From Adhaeribacter radiodurans (GTDB lineage: Bacteria > Bacteroidota > Bacteroidia > Cytophagales > Hymenobacteraceae), in NCBI RefSeq assembly GCF_014075995.1, contig NZ_CP055153.1, positions 3,162,001 to 3,226,000 on the forward strand: a stretch of DNA of 64,000 nucleotides, in the 5' to 3' direction. Within the stretch, counting starts at the first letter, position 1, and the number at the start of each line of letters is the position of its first letter. Made by a program: the position numbers and the translations under genes. The notes under the pieces were generated by a model, which saw only the letters and a program-made list of their open reading frames with translations, was not told where the DNA came from and searched no databases. Of the stretch, positions 37,139 to 45,332 are shown piece by piece.

Positions 37139-37771
37139 ATGAGCCTGATACAAGCTTTAAATTGGCGCTACGCTGTAAAAAGAATGAACGGTGAGAAAGT
37201 GCCACAAGAAAAAGTAAATGCCATTTTAGAAGCAACTCGCCTTTCTGCTTCTTCTATGGGCTTACAACCTTATACCGTTTTAGTAATTGAAGATGAAGAA
37301 TTGCGGCGTGAGATTCAGAAAGTAGCCTTTAATCAACCACAAATCGTAGAAGCTTCGCACTTACTTATATTTGCCGCCTGGGACAATATTACCGAAGAGC
37401 AAGTAACGGAGTACATCAATCAAATGGCCACCGAACGCGGAGTTGCGCCGGAAACTTTAAATGATTTTAAAAGCTCGCTGGTGGGCATTGTTACCCGCAA
37501 CACTCCTGAGCAAAACTTTCAGTGGGCTGCCCGCCAGGCTTATATTGCTTTTGGTACGGCTATCGCCGCTGCTGCTACCGAACAGGTAGATGCCACTCCC
37601 ATGGAAGGTTTTAATGCCACCGCCTTAGATGAATTGTTAAACCTTAAAGAAAAAGGCTTGCGTAGTGTAACTTTGCTGCCTTTGGGCTACCGCGACGAAG
37701 CCAATGATTGGTTAGCCAACCAGAAAAAAGTGCGTCGTGAAAAAGAAAAGTTATTCCTGCAAGTAGCTTAA
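37139..37771 (+). CDS. NAD(P)H-dependent nitroreductase family oxidoreductase
   Basis: The 210-residue flavoprotein belongs to the nitroreductase family (NfsB-like). It starts LIQALNWRYAVKRMNGEKVP, a typical N-terminal helix for FMN binding, and has LSASSMGLQPYTVLVIED, FAAWDNI, QAYIAFGTAIAAAATEQVDA and TLLPLGYRDEANDW. It reduces quinones, nitro-aromatics or similar electrophiles using FMN and NAD(P)H. Its promoter carries two operators for the TetR protein encoded upstream, so it is very likely the regulator's main target. A strong terminator follows. Confidence 0.94.
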   Translation: MSLIQALNWRYAVKRMNGEKVPQEKVNAILEATRLSASSMGLQPYTVLVIEDEELRREIQKVAFNQPQIVEASHLLIFAAWDNITEEQVTEYINQMATERGVAPETLNDFKSSLVGIVTRNTPEQNFQWAARQAYIAFGTAIAAAATEQVDATPMEGFNATALDELLNLKEKGLRSVTLLPLGYRDEANDWLANQKKVRREKEKLFLQVA

Positions 37772-37819
37772 ATATCCTCAAAAACTTTATCCCACTACAG
37801 TCCGATTACTGTACGCGTT

Positions 37820-37856
37820 AAAAGCCCACTCAAATAAGAGTGGGCTTTTGTTTTAT
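37820..37856 (+). terminator. Intrinsic terminator of the nitroreductase gene
   Basis: A perfect 11-bp stem aaagcccactc / gagtgggcttt (37821-37831 with 37838-37848) with a 6-base loop is followed by a T-rich run. Confidence 0.9.
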
Positions 37857-38148
37857 TGGCTGGTAGCTGGTGGGCTTTTTTATTTCTTTAAAGTCTTTTA
37901 TAGCTTAAATTCGAATAAACTCATCCATAAACTCGTTTTAAATAATATAAACTATTAAATGCAGCCAAGCTCTTGAAGTAAAAAGTTTAAATCAATCTGT
38001 TGGTTACTAAATCTAAATATATCTGACTGAATAAGAGCCATAAAATTAGTAAGTATTTATATTCTCCGGTTTTTTTGTTGTACTTGTTTTATTTTTACCC
38101 GAAAATTTCGAATTTACATCGACCTTAACTCTCTGCATCAATCCAATT

Positions 38149-39300
38149 ATGTTAAAAAAAATTTGTTTCGCTTGCTTGTTTCTATCATGGTTTTGGGTGA
38201 ATAAGACTGCGTATGCGCAGAAAGAAGCCAACATCTGGTATTTTGGCGAGCGGGCAGGTTTAGATTTTACCAGCGGAAAACCCGTACCATTGGCCAATAG
38301 CATGCTTTCTACTATGGAAGGTTGCGCTACTATTTCAAATACCGACGGGAATTTACTATTTTATACCAATGGCGTAAGTGTCTGGAACCGCGAGCATAAA
38401 TTAATGCCGAATGGCAATCGTTTAATGGGTCATCGGTCTTCTACCCAATCGGCGGTAATTGTGCCCCGTCCGCTTAACCCTAATATTTACTATATTTTCA
38501 CCGCCGATCTGCAATCGCAGTTGTATGGCCTCCGCTATTCCGAAGTGGATATGAAACTGCAAAATGGCATGGGCGATATTGCTAAAAAAAACAACTTTTT
38601 GATTTCACCCGTTTCCGAAAAATTAACCGCCGTTAAACATAGCAACAACAAAGATTACTGGGTAATTACGCATAAGTGGAATTCTGATGGTTTTTACGCC
38701 TACCAGGTAACGGCGGCCGGAGTAAGCCGGCAACCAATTGTAAGTAACGTAGGTACGACTCATAAGGGTAAAAACAAAGAAGCAATTGGAGCTATGAAAG
38801 TATCGCCGGACGGAAAAAAACTTGCCTTAGCACTTTGGCGCGACAGCAATAAATTTGAAGTTTTCGACTTTAATGCCAGCACTGGTAAAGTATCGAACCC
38901 TATTTCTTTTGACCACTACGACGAAGCTTATGGGGTAGAATTTTCACCGGATGGTACTAAGCTCTATGGAACAACCAACGGAATTGGCAACGTACCTTCT
39001 CAAATCTGGCAATTTAATTTACTGGGTTCCCGGCAAGCCGTAGAAGAATCCCCTACCCTTATTGCGGTTTCTAAAGCCGATAAAATTGGTTCGTTACAAC
39101 TAGGTCCGGATGGTAAAATTTACCTGGCGAAAGAAAAAGAAACTACCTTGGGATTAATAAATAACCCAAATGCTCCGGGTTTGGGCTGTAACTACGTTGA
39201 CGAAGGTCAGATGCTGGACTCAGCAAGTCATAGCGAACTCGGCTTGCCTAATTTTGTGCAAAGCTTCTTTTTCAATATTCGTTACAGTCAATTGAGATAG
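38149..39300 (+). CDS. Secreted beta-propeller protein (NIWYFG-type)
   Basis: This 383-residue protein has a signal peptide (MLKKICFACLFLSWFWVNKT, cleavage near YAQ) and a beta-propeller of about seven blades. The opening NIWYFGERAGLDFTSGKPVP is a hallmark of Bacteroidota surface proteins, many of which carry a type IX secretion C-terminal signal. Here the chain ends at FFFNIRYSQLR with no such domain, so it may be periplasmic or exported by another route. Repeated motifs include KVSPDGKKLAL, EFSPDGTKLYG and LGPDGKIYLA. The function is unknown. It is flanked by a nitroreductase and meaB. Confidence 0.8.
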   Translation: MLKKICFACLFLSWFWVNKTAYAQKEANIWYFGERAGLDFTSGKPVPLANSMLSTMEGCATISNTDGNLLFYTNGVSVWNREHKLMPNGNRLMGHRSSTQSAVIVPRPLNPNIYYIFTADLQSQLYGLRYSEVDMKLQNGMGDIAKKNNFLISPVSEKLTAVKHSNNKDYWVITHKWNSDGFYAYQVTAAGVSRQPIVSNVGTTHKGKNKEAIGAMKVSPDGKKLALALWRDSNKFEVFDFNASTGKVSNPISFDHYDEAYGVEFSPDGTKLYGTTNGIGNVPSQIWQFNLLGSRQAVEESPTLIAVSKADKIGSLQLGPDGKIYLAKEKETTLGLINNPNAPGLGCNYVDEGQMLDSASHSELGLPNFVQSFFFNIRYSQLR

Positions 39301-39383
39301 GTTATAAATTATTTATCTTTTTTATTACTCCTTCACTTCTGCCTGCGTACCATTTAAATCTTTCATTTAAAACAGAGTAGGTT

Positions 39384-40370
39384 TTGGTAAAACGCTTTTA
39401 CGTTGATCAGTACGTAGATCAGATTCTGGCCGGGAACCGGGTGGTATTAAGCCGGGCAATTACATTAGTCGAAAGTAAATTGCCCGCTGATCAGGAACTC
39501 GCGCAACAAGTAATTAACCGGCTTCTACCCTATTCCGGTAATTCCATCAGAATTGGAATCACGGGTGCTCCAGGAGTTGGTAAAAGCACTTTTATTGAGG
39601 CCTTAGGCAATTATCTCATTTTAAAAGAACAGAAAAAATTAGCGGTACTAGCCATTGATCCTACTAGTCAAAGAACCGGGGGCAGTATTCTGGGAGATAA
39701 AACCCGCATGCCCGTACTGGCTACTCAGCTCCAGGCGTATATTCGCCCTTCTCCGGCTGGTAATTCCTTGGGCGGGGTTGCCTGTTACACCCGCGAAAGT
39801 ATACTATTATGCGAAGCGGCTGGCTTCGAAGTTATTTTTGTAGAAACCGTGGGCGTGGGTCAATCTGAAACGGCCGTTCATAGCCTCACCGACTTTTTTC
39901 TGCTTTTGTTACTAGCTGGCGCCGGCGACGAATTGCAAGGTTTAAAAAAAGGAATAATGGAGATGGCCGACGCTTTAATAATTACAAAAGCCGATGGATC
40001 TAATTTAGAGAAAGCCCGTGTGGCGCGAGCAGAGTACATAAATGCTCTTCATTTATTTCCTGTGCCGCCATCTGGTTGGCAAGTTCCGGTACAATTAAGT
40101 TCTGCTCTAGAAAACACCGGTATTTCCGAAGTTTGGAAAAGCATACAGGAGTATGCTCAAAAAATGCAAAAAAGTAAATATTGGCAAGAAAAACGCAACC
40201 AACAGCATCTTTACTGGTTCCGTGAAACGATTCGCCAGACTTTAGAAGAAAAATTTTTCGCGCATCCTGAAGTAGCCAAGCATATAAAAGAAAAAGAACA
40301 ACAAGTTATATCCGGCCAATTATCCGCTTTTGCTGCCGCTCAGGAATTACTAAATCTAGCATATAAATAA
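39384..40370 (+). CDS. meaB: Methylmalonyl-CoA mutase-associated GTPase MeaB
   Basis: This 328-residue G-protein protects and reactivates the B12-dependent mutase. It has Walker A GAPGVGKST (61-69), the magnesium region VETVGVGQSE, the G4-type ITKAD and C-terminal helices for dimerisation. The start appears to be TTG at 39384; no ATG gives the family's N-terminus. It lies 6.5 kb from mutA/mutB, separated by seven unrelated genes, and is alone in its own unit. Given its family, it acts on the MutA/MutB enzyme. Confidence 0.95.
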   Translation: MVKRFYVDQYVDQILAGNRVVLSRAITLVESKLPADQELAQQVINRLLPYSGNSIRIGITGAPGVGKSTFIEALGNYLILKEQKKLAVLAIDPTSQRTGGSILGDKTRMPVLATQLQAYIRPSPAGNSLGGVACYTRESILLCEAAGFEVIFVETVGVGQSETAVHSLTDFFLLLLLAGAGDELQGLKKGIMEMADALIITKADGSNLEKARVARAEYINALHLFPVPPSGWQVPVQLSSALENTGISEVWKSIQEYAQKMQKSKYWQEKRNQQHLYWFRETIRQTLEEKFFAHPEVAKHIKEKEQQVISGQLSAFAAAQELLNLAYK

Positions 40371-40384
40371 TTTCATAATTAAAG

Positions 40385-40412
40385 AGACACAAGTATCAAG
40401 ATAGTAGATGTT
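40385..40412. repeat. Dispersed 28-bp repeat, copy 2
   Basis: 27 of 28 bases equal those at 27033-27060. It lies 14 bp after the meaB stop and just before the IS3 element. Confidence 0.75.
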
Positions 40413-40504
40413 GGACATTGTTGGATTTACGCAATGGATTGTTATATCCTTTCTACTACTGTAAGCTTCCCGTTTTTAGAACTGGTTACAATTATAAATT
40501 CTAA

Positions 40505-41485
40505 TTAAGGTGATACTACTTTACTAAGCTGCTTTTTTCTAGCATATTCAACGGGAGCCATTCCATTCAAAGCATCATGTGGTCTTTTATGGTTGTAATC
40601 CTCGAGCCAAGTCGCCGTAATTTCTCTTACTTCCTCCAGGTTTTCAAATAAGTAAGCATTAAGTACATTTCGGCGGAAGGTACCGTTAAACCGTTCTACA
40701 AAGGCGTTTTGCGTTGGCTTGCCGGGTTGAATATATTTAAATTCTATCCCTTGGACCTGACTCCATTCCTTCATTAAGCTAGCCACAAACTCTGGTCCGT
40801 TATCCATTCGGATCTGTTTTGGTTTTTCTCTTCGCTTTAATAGGTGATTCAGTACCCAAACTACCCGGTTGCTTTTCAAAGAAAAGTCCACTTCAATATG
40901 CAAGATTTCCCGGTTATAATCATCTAGCACATGGAAAGAGCGGAACTTTCGCCCGTTCAGCAAAGCATCACTCATAAAATCAATCGACCAAGTATAGTTC
41001 AATGTCTGCGGTACTTGCAGGGGCTGTTGGATGCGGGCGGGTAGACGCTTTTTCGCTTTACGACGCAGGTTTAAACCCAAAGCGGTGTAGATGCGATAAA
41101 CCCGTTTATGATTCCAAAGATGGCCTTCTTTACGTAACCGTACATAGACCTTCCAAAAACCTTCTCGGGGATGCTGCTCGGCTTTCTGCCGTAAAGCTTC
41201 TTCCACCGGTTGGTCCTCTTTAACAGCTTGATAATAGTAAACCGACTTGCTTAAGCTCAATACCCGGCACGCCCTGCTGATGCCGGCTTGTGGTTGCTGG
41301 TAAACCTCTTCCACCAGCTGTCGCTTTTGGCAGGGCTTCAAAGCTTTTTTTCGATGATCTCCTTCGCTAATTTTAAGTCTAAGGCTAGTTCCGCATACAT
41401 GGCTTTCAACCGCCGGTTCTCTTCTTCTAAATCCTTGAGCCGCTTCAGCTCGGTCGCATCCATACCGTTGTAACGTTGCCGCCAT
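40505..41485 (-). CDS. IS3-family transposase OrfB (catalytic, made by -1 frameshift)
   Basis: The open frame covers 326 residues, but the real OrfB begins only around residue 47 ([20 protein letters not shown]), after the slippery site shared with orfA. It has an HTH-like part ([18 protein letters not shown]) and an rve integrase domain with the DDE residues: D in [10 protein letters not shown] in [11 protein letters not shown] and E in [12 protein letters not shown]. The C-terminus [20 protein letters not shown] is typical. It catalyses cutting and joining of the IS ends. The residues before the slip point are not expected to be made as a free protein. Confidence 0.93.
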   Translation of the reverse strand: MAATLQRYGCDRAEAAQGFRRREPAVESHVCGTSLRLKISEGDHRKKALKPCQKRQLVEEVYQQPQAGISRACRVLSLSKSVYYYQAVKEDQPVEEALRQKAEQHPREGFWKVYVRLRKEGHLWNHKRVYRIYTALGLNLRRKAKKRLPARIQQPLQVPQTLNYTWSIDFMSDALLNGRKFRSFHVLDDYNREILHIEVDFSLKSNRVVWVLNHLLKRREKPKQIRMDNGPEFVASLMKEWSQVQGIEFKYIQPGKPTQNAFVERFNGTFRRNVLNAYLFENLEEVREITATWLEDYNHKRPHDALNGMAPVEYARKKQLSKVVSP

Positions 41486-41604
41486 TTGTAAAAAGCCGCT
41501 TGACTCACTCCATGCTCTCGGCTAATCTCGGCCGCACTTTTACCATCCTCAAATTCCTTGAGAATTTTAGCAATTTGTTGGGGACTAAAGATCTTTCTTT
41601 TCAT
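41338..41604 (-). CDS. IS3-family OrfA (DNA-binding)
   Basis: The 88-residue protein has an HTH_8/HTH_38-type helix-turn-helix ([20 protein letters not shown]) and a leucine-zipper-like coil ([20 protein letters not shown]). It ends at [10 protein letters not shown], at the point where -1 frameshifting leads into orfB. It binds IS ends and regulates transposition; the OrfAB fusion is the active transposase. The start ATG is 64 bp inside the right IS end. Confidence 0.92.
   Translation of the reverse strand: MKRKIFSPQQIAKILKEFEDGKSAAEISREHGVSQAAFYKWRQRYNGMDATELKRLKDLEEENRRLKAMYAELALDLKLAKEIIEKKL
41345..41351 (-). promoter_or_regulatory. Programmed -1 ribosomal frameshift site (A7) between orfA and orfB
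   Basis: Seven A residues on the coding strand within GAA AAA AAG let ribosomes slip by -1 from orfA into orfB, consistent with the frame relation of the two ORFs. Confidence 0.8.
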
Positions 41605-41647
41605 AAGTACTGTTCTAAGTTAAGTTTTTTCCTCTTCCTGAACAGTT

Positions 41648-41893
41648 CTATTTTTGGGGAAGCTTACACAGACTTAAATCGGTATACATTTTCTTTAACC
41701 GGGCATTCTCCTCTTCCAACTCTTTGAGCCGTTTTACATCCGAAGCTTCCATGCCGCCGTATTGGCTCTTCCACCGGTAAAAGGTAGACCGGCTAACTTC
41801 TAATTCCCGGCAAATGTCTTCTGTCTTCTGACCCGACTCATTCTCCTGTAGCGATTTGATAATCTGACTCTCGGTAATCCTTGTCTTTTTCAT
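41648..41893 (-). pseudogene. Truncated OrfA of a second IS3-family element
   Basis: This is an 81-codon frame whose first 73 residues are a normal OrfA (MKKTRITESQIIKSLQENES, then ELEVSRSTFYRWKS and ELEEENARLKKMYTDLSL). It ends in CKLPQK, which is encoded by the right end of the neighbouring IS3 copy. The rest of this orfA and its orfB are lost. The corresponding right inverted repeat of this element is still present at 41949-41960. Confidence 0.85.
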
Positions 41894-41960
41894 CTTTTCA
41901 GTTTTAAAGTATCCATTTTCTGTCTCCTTTCAAACTGTCCGATTTTTAGGGATACTTACA
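41669..41960 (-). mobile_element. Remnant (right end) of a second IS3-family element
   Basis: The intact right end gggatacttaca (41949-41960; tgtaagtatccc when reversed) and the 5' part of orfA remain. It is related to the complete IS at 40460-41668 (ten of twelve terminal bases equal). Its left part is missing on either side of the complete element. Confidence 0.8.
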
Positions 41961-41985
41961 TATAGATATTTGCACAAGAGAAAAG

Positions 41986-42042
41986 AAAAAAAGGAAATCC
42001 TTCCTTCGGGCTTTTGGCTTAGAAAGAAGGATTTCCTTTTTT
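41986..42042. terminator. Strong bidirectional intrinsic terminator
   Basis: A 17-bp stem (41987-42003 with 42026-42042) is flanked by A- and T-runs, 8 bp after the folB stop. Confidence 0.9.
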
Positions 42043-42049
42043 ATTAAAT

Positions 42050-42409
42050 CTATCGCTTTTCCTTTAAAGTTACTTTGGCTTTGTGGCAAATTCCGCCAAG
42101 CGGAGGATTAAATTTATAGATATTTACTTTTACTTTTTTTAAGTGCGGAAATTTATGATAAATCCGATCAATAATGCGGTAGCCTAAGTGTTCGAGTAAA
42201 CGAGCAGGCACTTTCATTTCTTCGTACACTAACTTGTACAATACCTCATAATTTACCGTTTTAGGTAATTCGTCGGTTTGGGCCGCTGCTTGTAAATCCG
42301 TGTCAATAAATAAATCTACACCGTACTTGTTCCCAATTTTCTGCTCTTCATCGTAATACCCATGAAAAGCAAAAAACTCCATGCCTTCCAGAGTAATGCG
42401 TCCTTGCAT
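42050..42409 (-). CDS. folB: Dihydroneopterin aldolase
   Basis: This 119-residue enzyme cleaves dihydroneopterin to 6-hydroxymethyl-dihydropterin in folate biosynthesis. It has MEFFAFHGYYDEEQKIGNKY with the conserved glutamate and tyrosine, then TVNYEVLYKLV and a C-terminal PPLGGICHKAKVTL. Its length is normal for the octameric enzyme. It is the last gene of a three-gene group with the WD40 and DivIVA proteins; spacing to DivIVA is 15 bp. Confidence 0.95.
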   Translation of the reverse strand: MQGRITLEGMEFFAFHGYYDEEQKIGNKYGVDLFIDTDLQAAAQTDELPKTVNYEVLYKLVYEEMKVPARLLEHLGYRIIDRIYHKFPHLKKVKVNIYKFNPPLGGICHKAKVTLKEKR

Positions 42410-42424
42410 AATTAATTAGCCGGT

Positions 42425-43465
42425 TTAATCTAATTCGTCAAAAAACGAACCGCTACCAACCGGTTGAGCCACTGGTTTGGCGCTTGGTTTCAGTTGATTA
42501 AAAGTAGGGCCACCTGGTTGCGTTAACGGCGGTTGTACTTCCGGCGTCCCCGGCGAAATGGGGCTTATTTCCGGAACCGGACGTTCTATTTCCGGCGCAG
42601 GTGAAGGGTTATCTGGAATGTCGGGCATTGGCCGCTCTATCTCCGGACCAGTAGGAGACGGTACCGGAGTTTTCGGATCCGGAATTTCCGGCTGCGGCGG
42701 GGTAACGTCCGGTGTCGGATTATGGTCCGGTTGAGCAGGTGTTTCCGGAATAGGTTCCACAGCGGGGTTTTGGGCAATTACGGAATTTTGCGTCAATAAC
42801 TGCTCCGCCCTCTGTTGCATGGCCGGAGGATTTAAAGAAATAGAATCTACACTGGAAGTGGAGAACACATCTTTTAATTCCTTACTTAATTCTACTTGTT
42901 TTACTTTAACATTTGCCGCCTGAGACAGAATACCAGATAAGTACGTGCGAGGGCGTTTGTTTGATTTTTCTACTTTTTCCAAAGCGTCTTGGGCTAAATT
43001 CTTTAAATCCCGGACTAAACTTTCCAGGTAACTCTCCATACGCTGATGCTCCTGCTCTAGTTGCTTTACTTCGCGCTGCATATCGTCAATAGCTTTTTCC
43101 GATTGTTTATAGGCATCTTCAATAATGCTGCGGGCTTTTAACCGCGAATCATTCAATAACTGATCTGCTTGTAACTGGGCTTCCCGCAACTTTAACTCCG
43201 CCGACTTATTGGCTTGTTCCAGCATGTTATTGCCCGTATCTTCGGCTGTTTTAAGCGTGCGATAAAGCGAGGATTCTACTTCGCGCATTTTCTGAACTTC
43301 TTTACCGGAAATGTCCAGTTTTACCCGTAGTTCTTTGTTTTCGTCCTGCAGTTTTTCCCACTCTTGCGAAAGCGTTAATAAAAAAGCCGAAACTTCGTCT
43401 TTATCACAACCTCGGAAAGCTTTTTCAAAGGTTTTTTGCCTAATCTCTAACGGTGTAATCTTCAT
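42425..43465 (-). CDS. DivIVA domain-containing protein with proline-rich C-terminus
   Basis: The 346-residue protein opens with the DivIVA lipid-binding motif (KITPLEIRQKTFEKAFRGCD, KDEVSAFL), then a long coiled coil (about 30-170). The C-terminal 120 residues are Pro/Glu-rich with repeated units (PEIERPMPDIPD, PEIERPVPEISP). DivIVA proteins mark curved membranes and organise cell division or pole growth in Gram-positives; their role in Bacteroidota is not settled. It starts 26 bp inside the end of the WD40 gene, so the two are coupled. Confidence 0.88.
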   Translation of the reverse strand: MKITPLEIRQKTFEKAFRGCDKDEVSAFLLTLSQEWEKLQDENKELRVKLDISGKEVQKMREVESSLYRTLKTAEDTGNNMLEQANKSAELKLREAQLQADQLLNDSRLKARSIIEDAYKQSEKAIDDMQREVKQLEQEHQRMESYLESLVRDLKNLAQDALEKVEKSNKRPRTYLSGILSQAANVKVKQVELSKELKDVFSTSSVDSISLNPPAMQQRAEQLLTQNSVIAQNPAVEPIPETPAQPDHNPTPDVTPPQPEIPDPKTPVPSPTGPEIERPMPDIPDNPSPAPEIERPVPEISPISPGTPEVQPPLTQPGGPTFNQLKPSAKPVAQPVGSGSFFDELD

Positions 43466-44396
43466 AAGTTAAACTAAAATTTAAATCCCAGACTGATATG
43501 GTACGGTCGTCGCTACCCGAAACTAACTGGTTCCGGTAACCCGACCACAATAATTTATTTACCGAAGTGCCATGGCCCGCATGCCTTACTTTATCAATTA
43601 CCTTTAATAACCGGAAGGCTTCGGCATCCCAAACTTTAATGGATTTATCCATGCTGCAGGTAGCAAAAAATTTTCCGTTTGGGCTATATGTAATATGATT
43701 AATGGCGTACATGTGGGCAATTATAGAAGTATGTTCGGTATACTCTGCCGTAGCCAGCCATACTTTTAAATGTGCGTCGCGGCTACCGCTCAACAAAAAG
43801 CGCCCATCCGGGGAATAAGCCACGGTAAAAACCGAATTGGTATGGCCGCTAAGTTCGAATTTTAATATTAAGGACGTTGCATCCAGCACCCGAATAGAAT
43901 GATCGCTAAATCCAACGGCTAACTCTTGCGTTAGCTCGTTTAGTGCCAGGCAACGCGCACTTTTTTGAGAAAGTTTAATTATCTTTTTTAATGTGAAAGA
44001 ATTTGCATCGATAACAGCTAAGCCACCATCGCCTAAACCAACGTAGATGAATTGCGTTTTTCCTGACCAAACAATATCAAAAATGGCTACGGGTGGTAAG
44101 GGTACAGCAGCTAGTACTTCCTTATTGGCTATATCTATAATTTGTAAACTATTATGATTATGCCCCACCAACAGCCAATTTTTTTCGGGCACATAACGCA
44201 AGGCATACACCGAGGCCGGTACCTGAGCAATTAACTCACCATTACCGGAATTTTCCAAGTTCCAGGCCACTACCATGCCGTCACCAGCCGCAGAAAAAAA
44301 TACTTCCTCCCTATCCGACTTTTCCAAGGTATACACGCAATCCCGGTGGCCAGTAAAAGTTGTAATTTTTTGTACCTGGATAGTGCGGTAATTCAT
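43440..44396 (-). CDS. WD40 repeat protein
   Basis: The 318-residue protein is made of WD40 repeats, about seven, forming one beta-propeller (TFTGHRDCVYTLEKSDREEV, LSGHTNSVFTVAYSPDGRFL, LSGSRDAHLKVWLA, TCSMDKSIKVWDAEAF, VSGSDDRTISVWDLNF). It has no signal peptide, so it is cytoplasmic and probably a scaffold. It overlaps the DivIVA gene and is first in the folB/DivIVA group, so it may bind the coiled coil or Pro-rich tail of that protein. That link is inference from gene overlap. Confidence 0.92.
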   Translation of the reverse strand: MNYRTIQVQKITTFTGHRDCVYTLEKSDREEVFFSAAGDGMVVAWNLENSGNGELIAQVPASVYALRYVPEKNWLLVGHNHNSLQIIDIANKEVLAAVPLPPVAIFDIVWSGKTQFIYVGLGDGGLAVIDANSFTLKKIIKLSQKSARCLALNELTQELAVGFSDHSIRVLDATSLILKFELSGHTNSVFTVAYSPDGRFLLSGSRDAHLKVWLATAEYTEHTSIIAHMYAINHITYSPNGKFFATCSMDKSIKVWDAEAFRLLKVIDKVRHAGHGTSVNKLLWSGYRNQLVSGSDDRTISVWDLNFSLTYEDYTVRD

Positions 44397-44552
44397 GAAA
44401 ATTAAATTTAAAGTAAGGGTGCAACACTAATTTACAAGAATCTATTTAAGAAAAAGTAATTTTCCGGAAAAATACCCAAAAGTCTTCCGGTATGCTGTAG
44501 CTTCTAATTAATAGAATAACGCAAGTAAAATATTTAGTACCTTTAATCCGCG

Positions 44553-45191
44553 ATGCCCATTGCTCAGATAAAAGAAATAGCTCCAGGTACTTTAATAGGC
44601 CGCTGGACCTTAACCGAAACGGTAGCACAATTAAAAGCCTACCTTAATTTACCGGCAGAATTACAAATTCCCGAATTCATCACACACGATAAGCGGCAGA
44701 CAGAGTGGTTAGCCAGCCGCATACTAGCTTACCAAATGTTGCAGTACTTTACATCGGTACCTTATCCCCTGCATAATAACGAAATTGGAAAACCTTACTT
44801 TGCCGAAAGTTCTTACCACATTTCCATTTCGCACACGCAACAACAGGTGGCTGTATTACTTTCTAATAATGTTCCGGTTGGCATAGATATTGAAAGAGTA
44901 CAATCGAAAGTAAGCCGGGTGCAGAATAAATTTTTGAATGCAGAGGAGAAACTAGCTATTAACAACGATTTAGTAAAACTTACCATTGCCTGGAGTGCAA
45001 AAGAATCTTTGTACAAACTTTACGGAAAAAAAAATCTGATTTTTAATCAAAATTTACTTTTGTCGCCGTTTCCTATTAGCCTAACCGGCAATATGGAAGC
45101 GTTCATCCGTACTCCTGAGTTTCAAAAAAAATATATAGTTTACTTTGAAGTAGAAAAGGACACGGTACTTACTTATTGTTTAGGAAGTTAA
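44553..45191 (+). CDS. 4'-phosphopantetheinyl transferase superfamily protein
   Basis: The 212-residue enzyme moves phosphopantetheine from CoA to a carrier-protein serine. Magnesium-binding D112 and E114 are seen in VGIDIERV and the catalytic WSAKESLYKLYG block spans 147-158. The N-terminal half is the Sfp-like pseudo-repeat (HISISHTQQQVAVLLS), so this is the larger Sfp/Gsp type, not AcpS. It would activate carriers of secondary metabolites, lipids or pigments. It stands divergently from the WD40 gene, alone; no polyketide gene is in view. Confidence 0.92.
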   Translation: MPIAQIKEIAPGTLIGRWTLTETVAQLKAYLNLPAELQIPEFITHDKRQTEWLASRILAYQMLQYFTSVPYPLHNNEIGKPYFAESSYHISISHTQQQVAVLLSNNVPVGIDIERVQSKVSRVQNKFLNAEEKLAINNDLVKLTIAWSAKESLYKLYGKKNLIFNQNLLLSPFPISLTGNMEAFIRTPEFQKKYIVYFEVEKDTVLTYCLGS

Positions 45192-45332
45192 AACTGACGT
45201 TTGTAAAAAATTTAATAGCATTAAATAGAATTTTTGGGTAAGTACCTTAGTCATAAATATTAAAATCATTATATATTTATACTTCTTACAACCAACCTAC
45301 TAAAGTTTACCTATCAAAGGCAAAGTTTAATT

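Larger units (their letters stand above)
40460..41668 (-). mobile_element. IS3-family insertion sequence, complete, about 1.2 kb
   Basis: The ends share the inverted repeat tgtaagcttccc (40460-40471 and 41657-41668 reversed), with further weaker matches. Inside are orfA and orfB with a frameshift site between them. The orfA sequence suggests the IS407-like group. No direct target repeat of 3-4 bp is seen (ctac on the left, caga on the right), which fits an insertion followed by deletion or recombination with the related remnant to the right. Confidence 0.85.
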
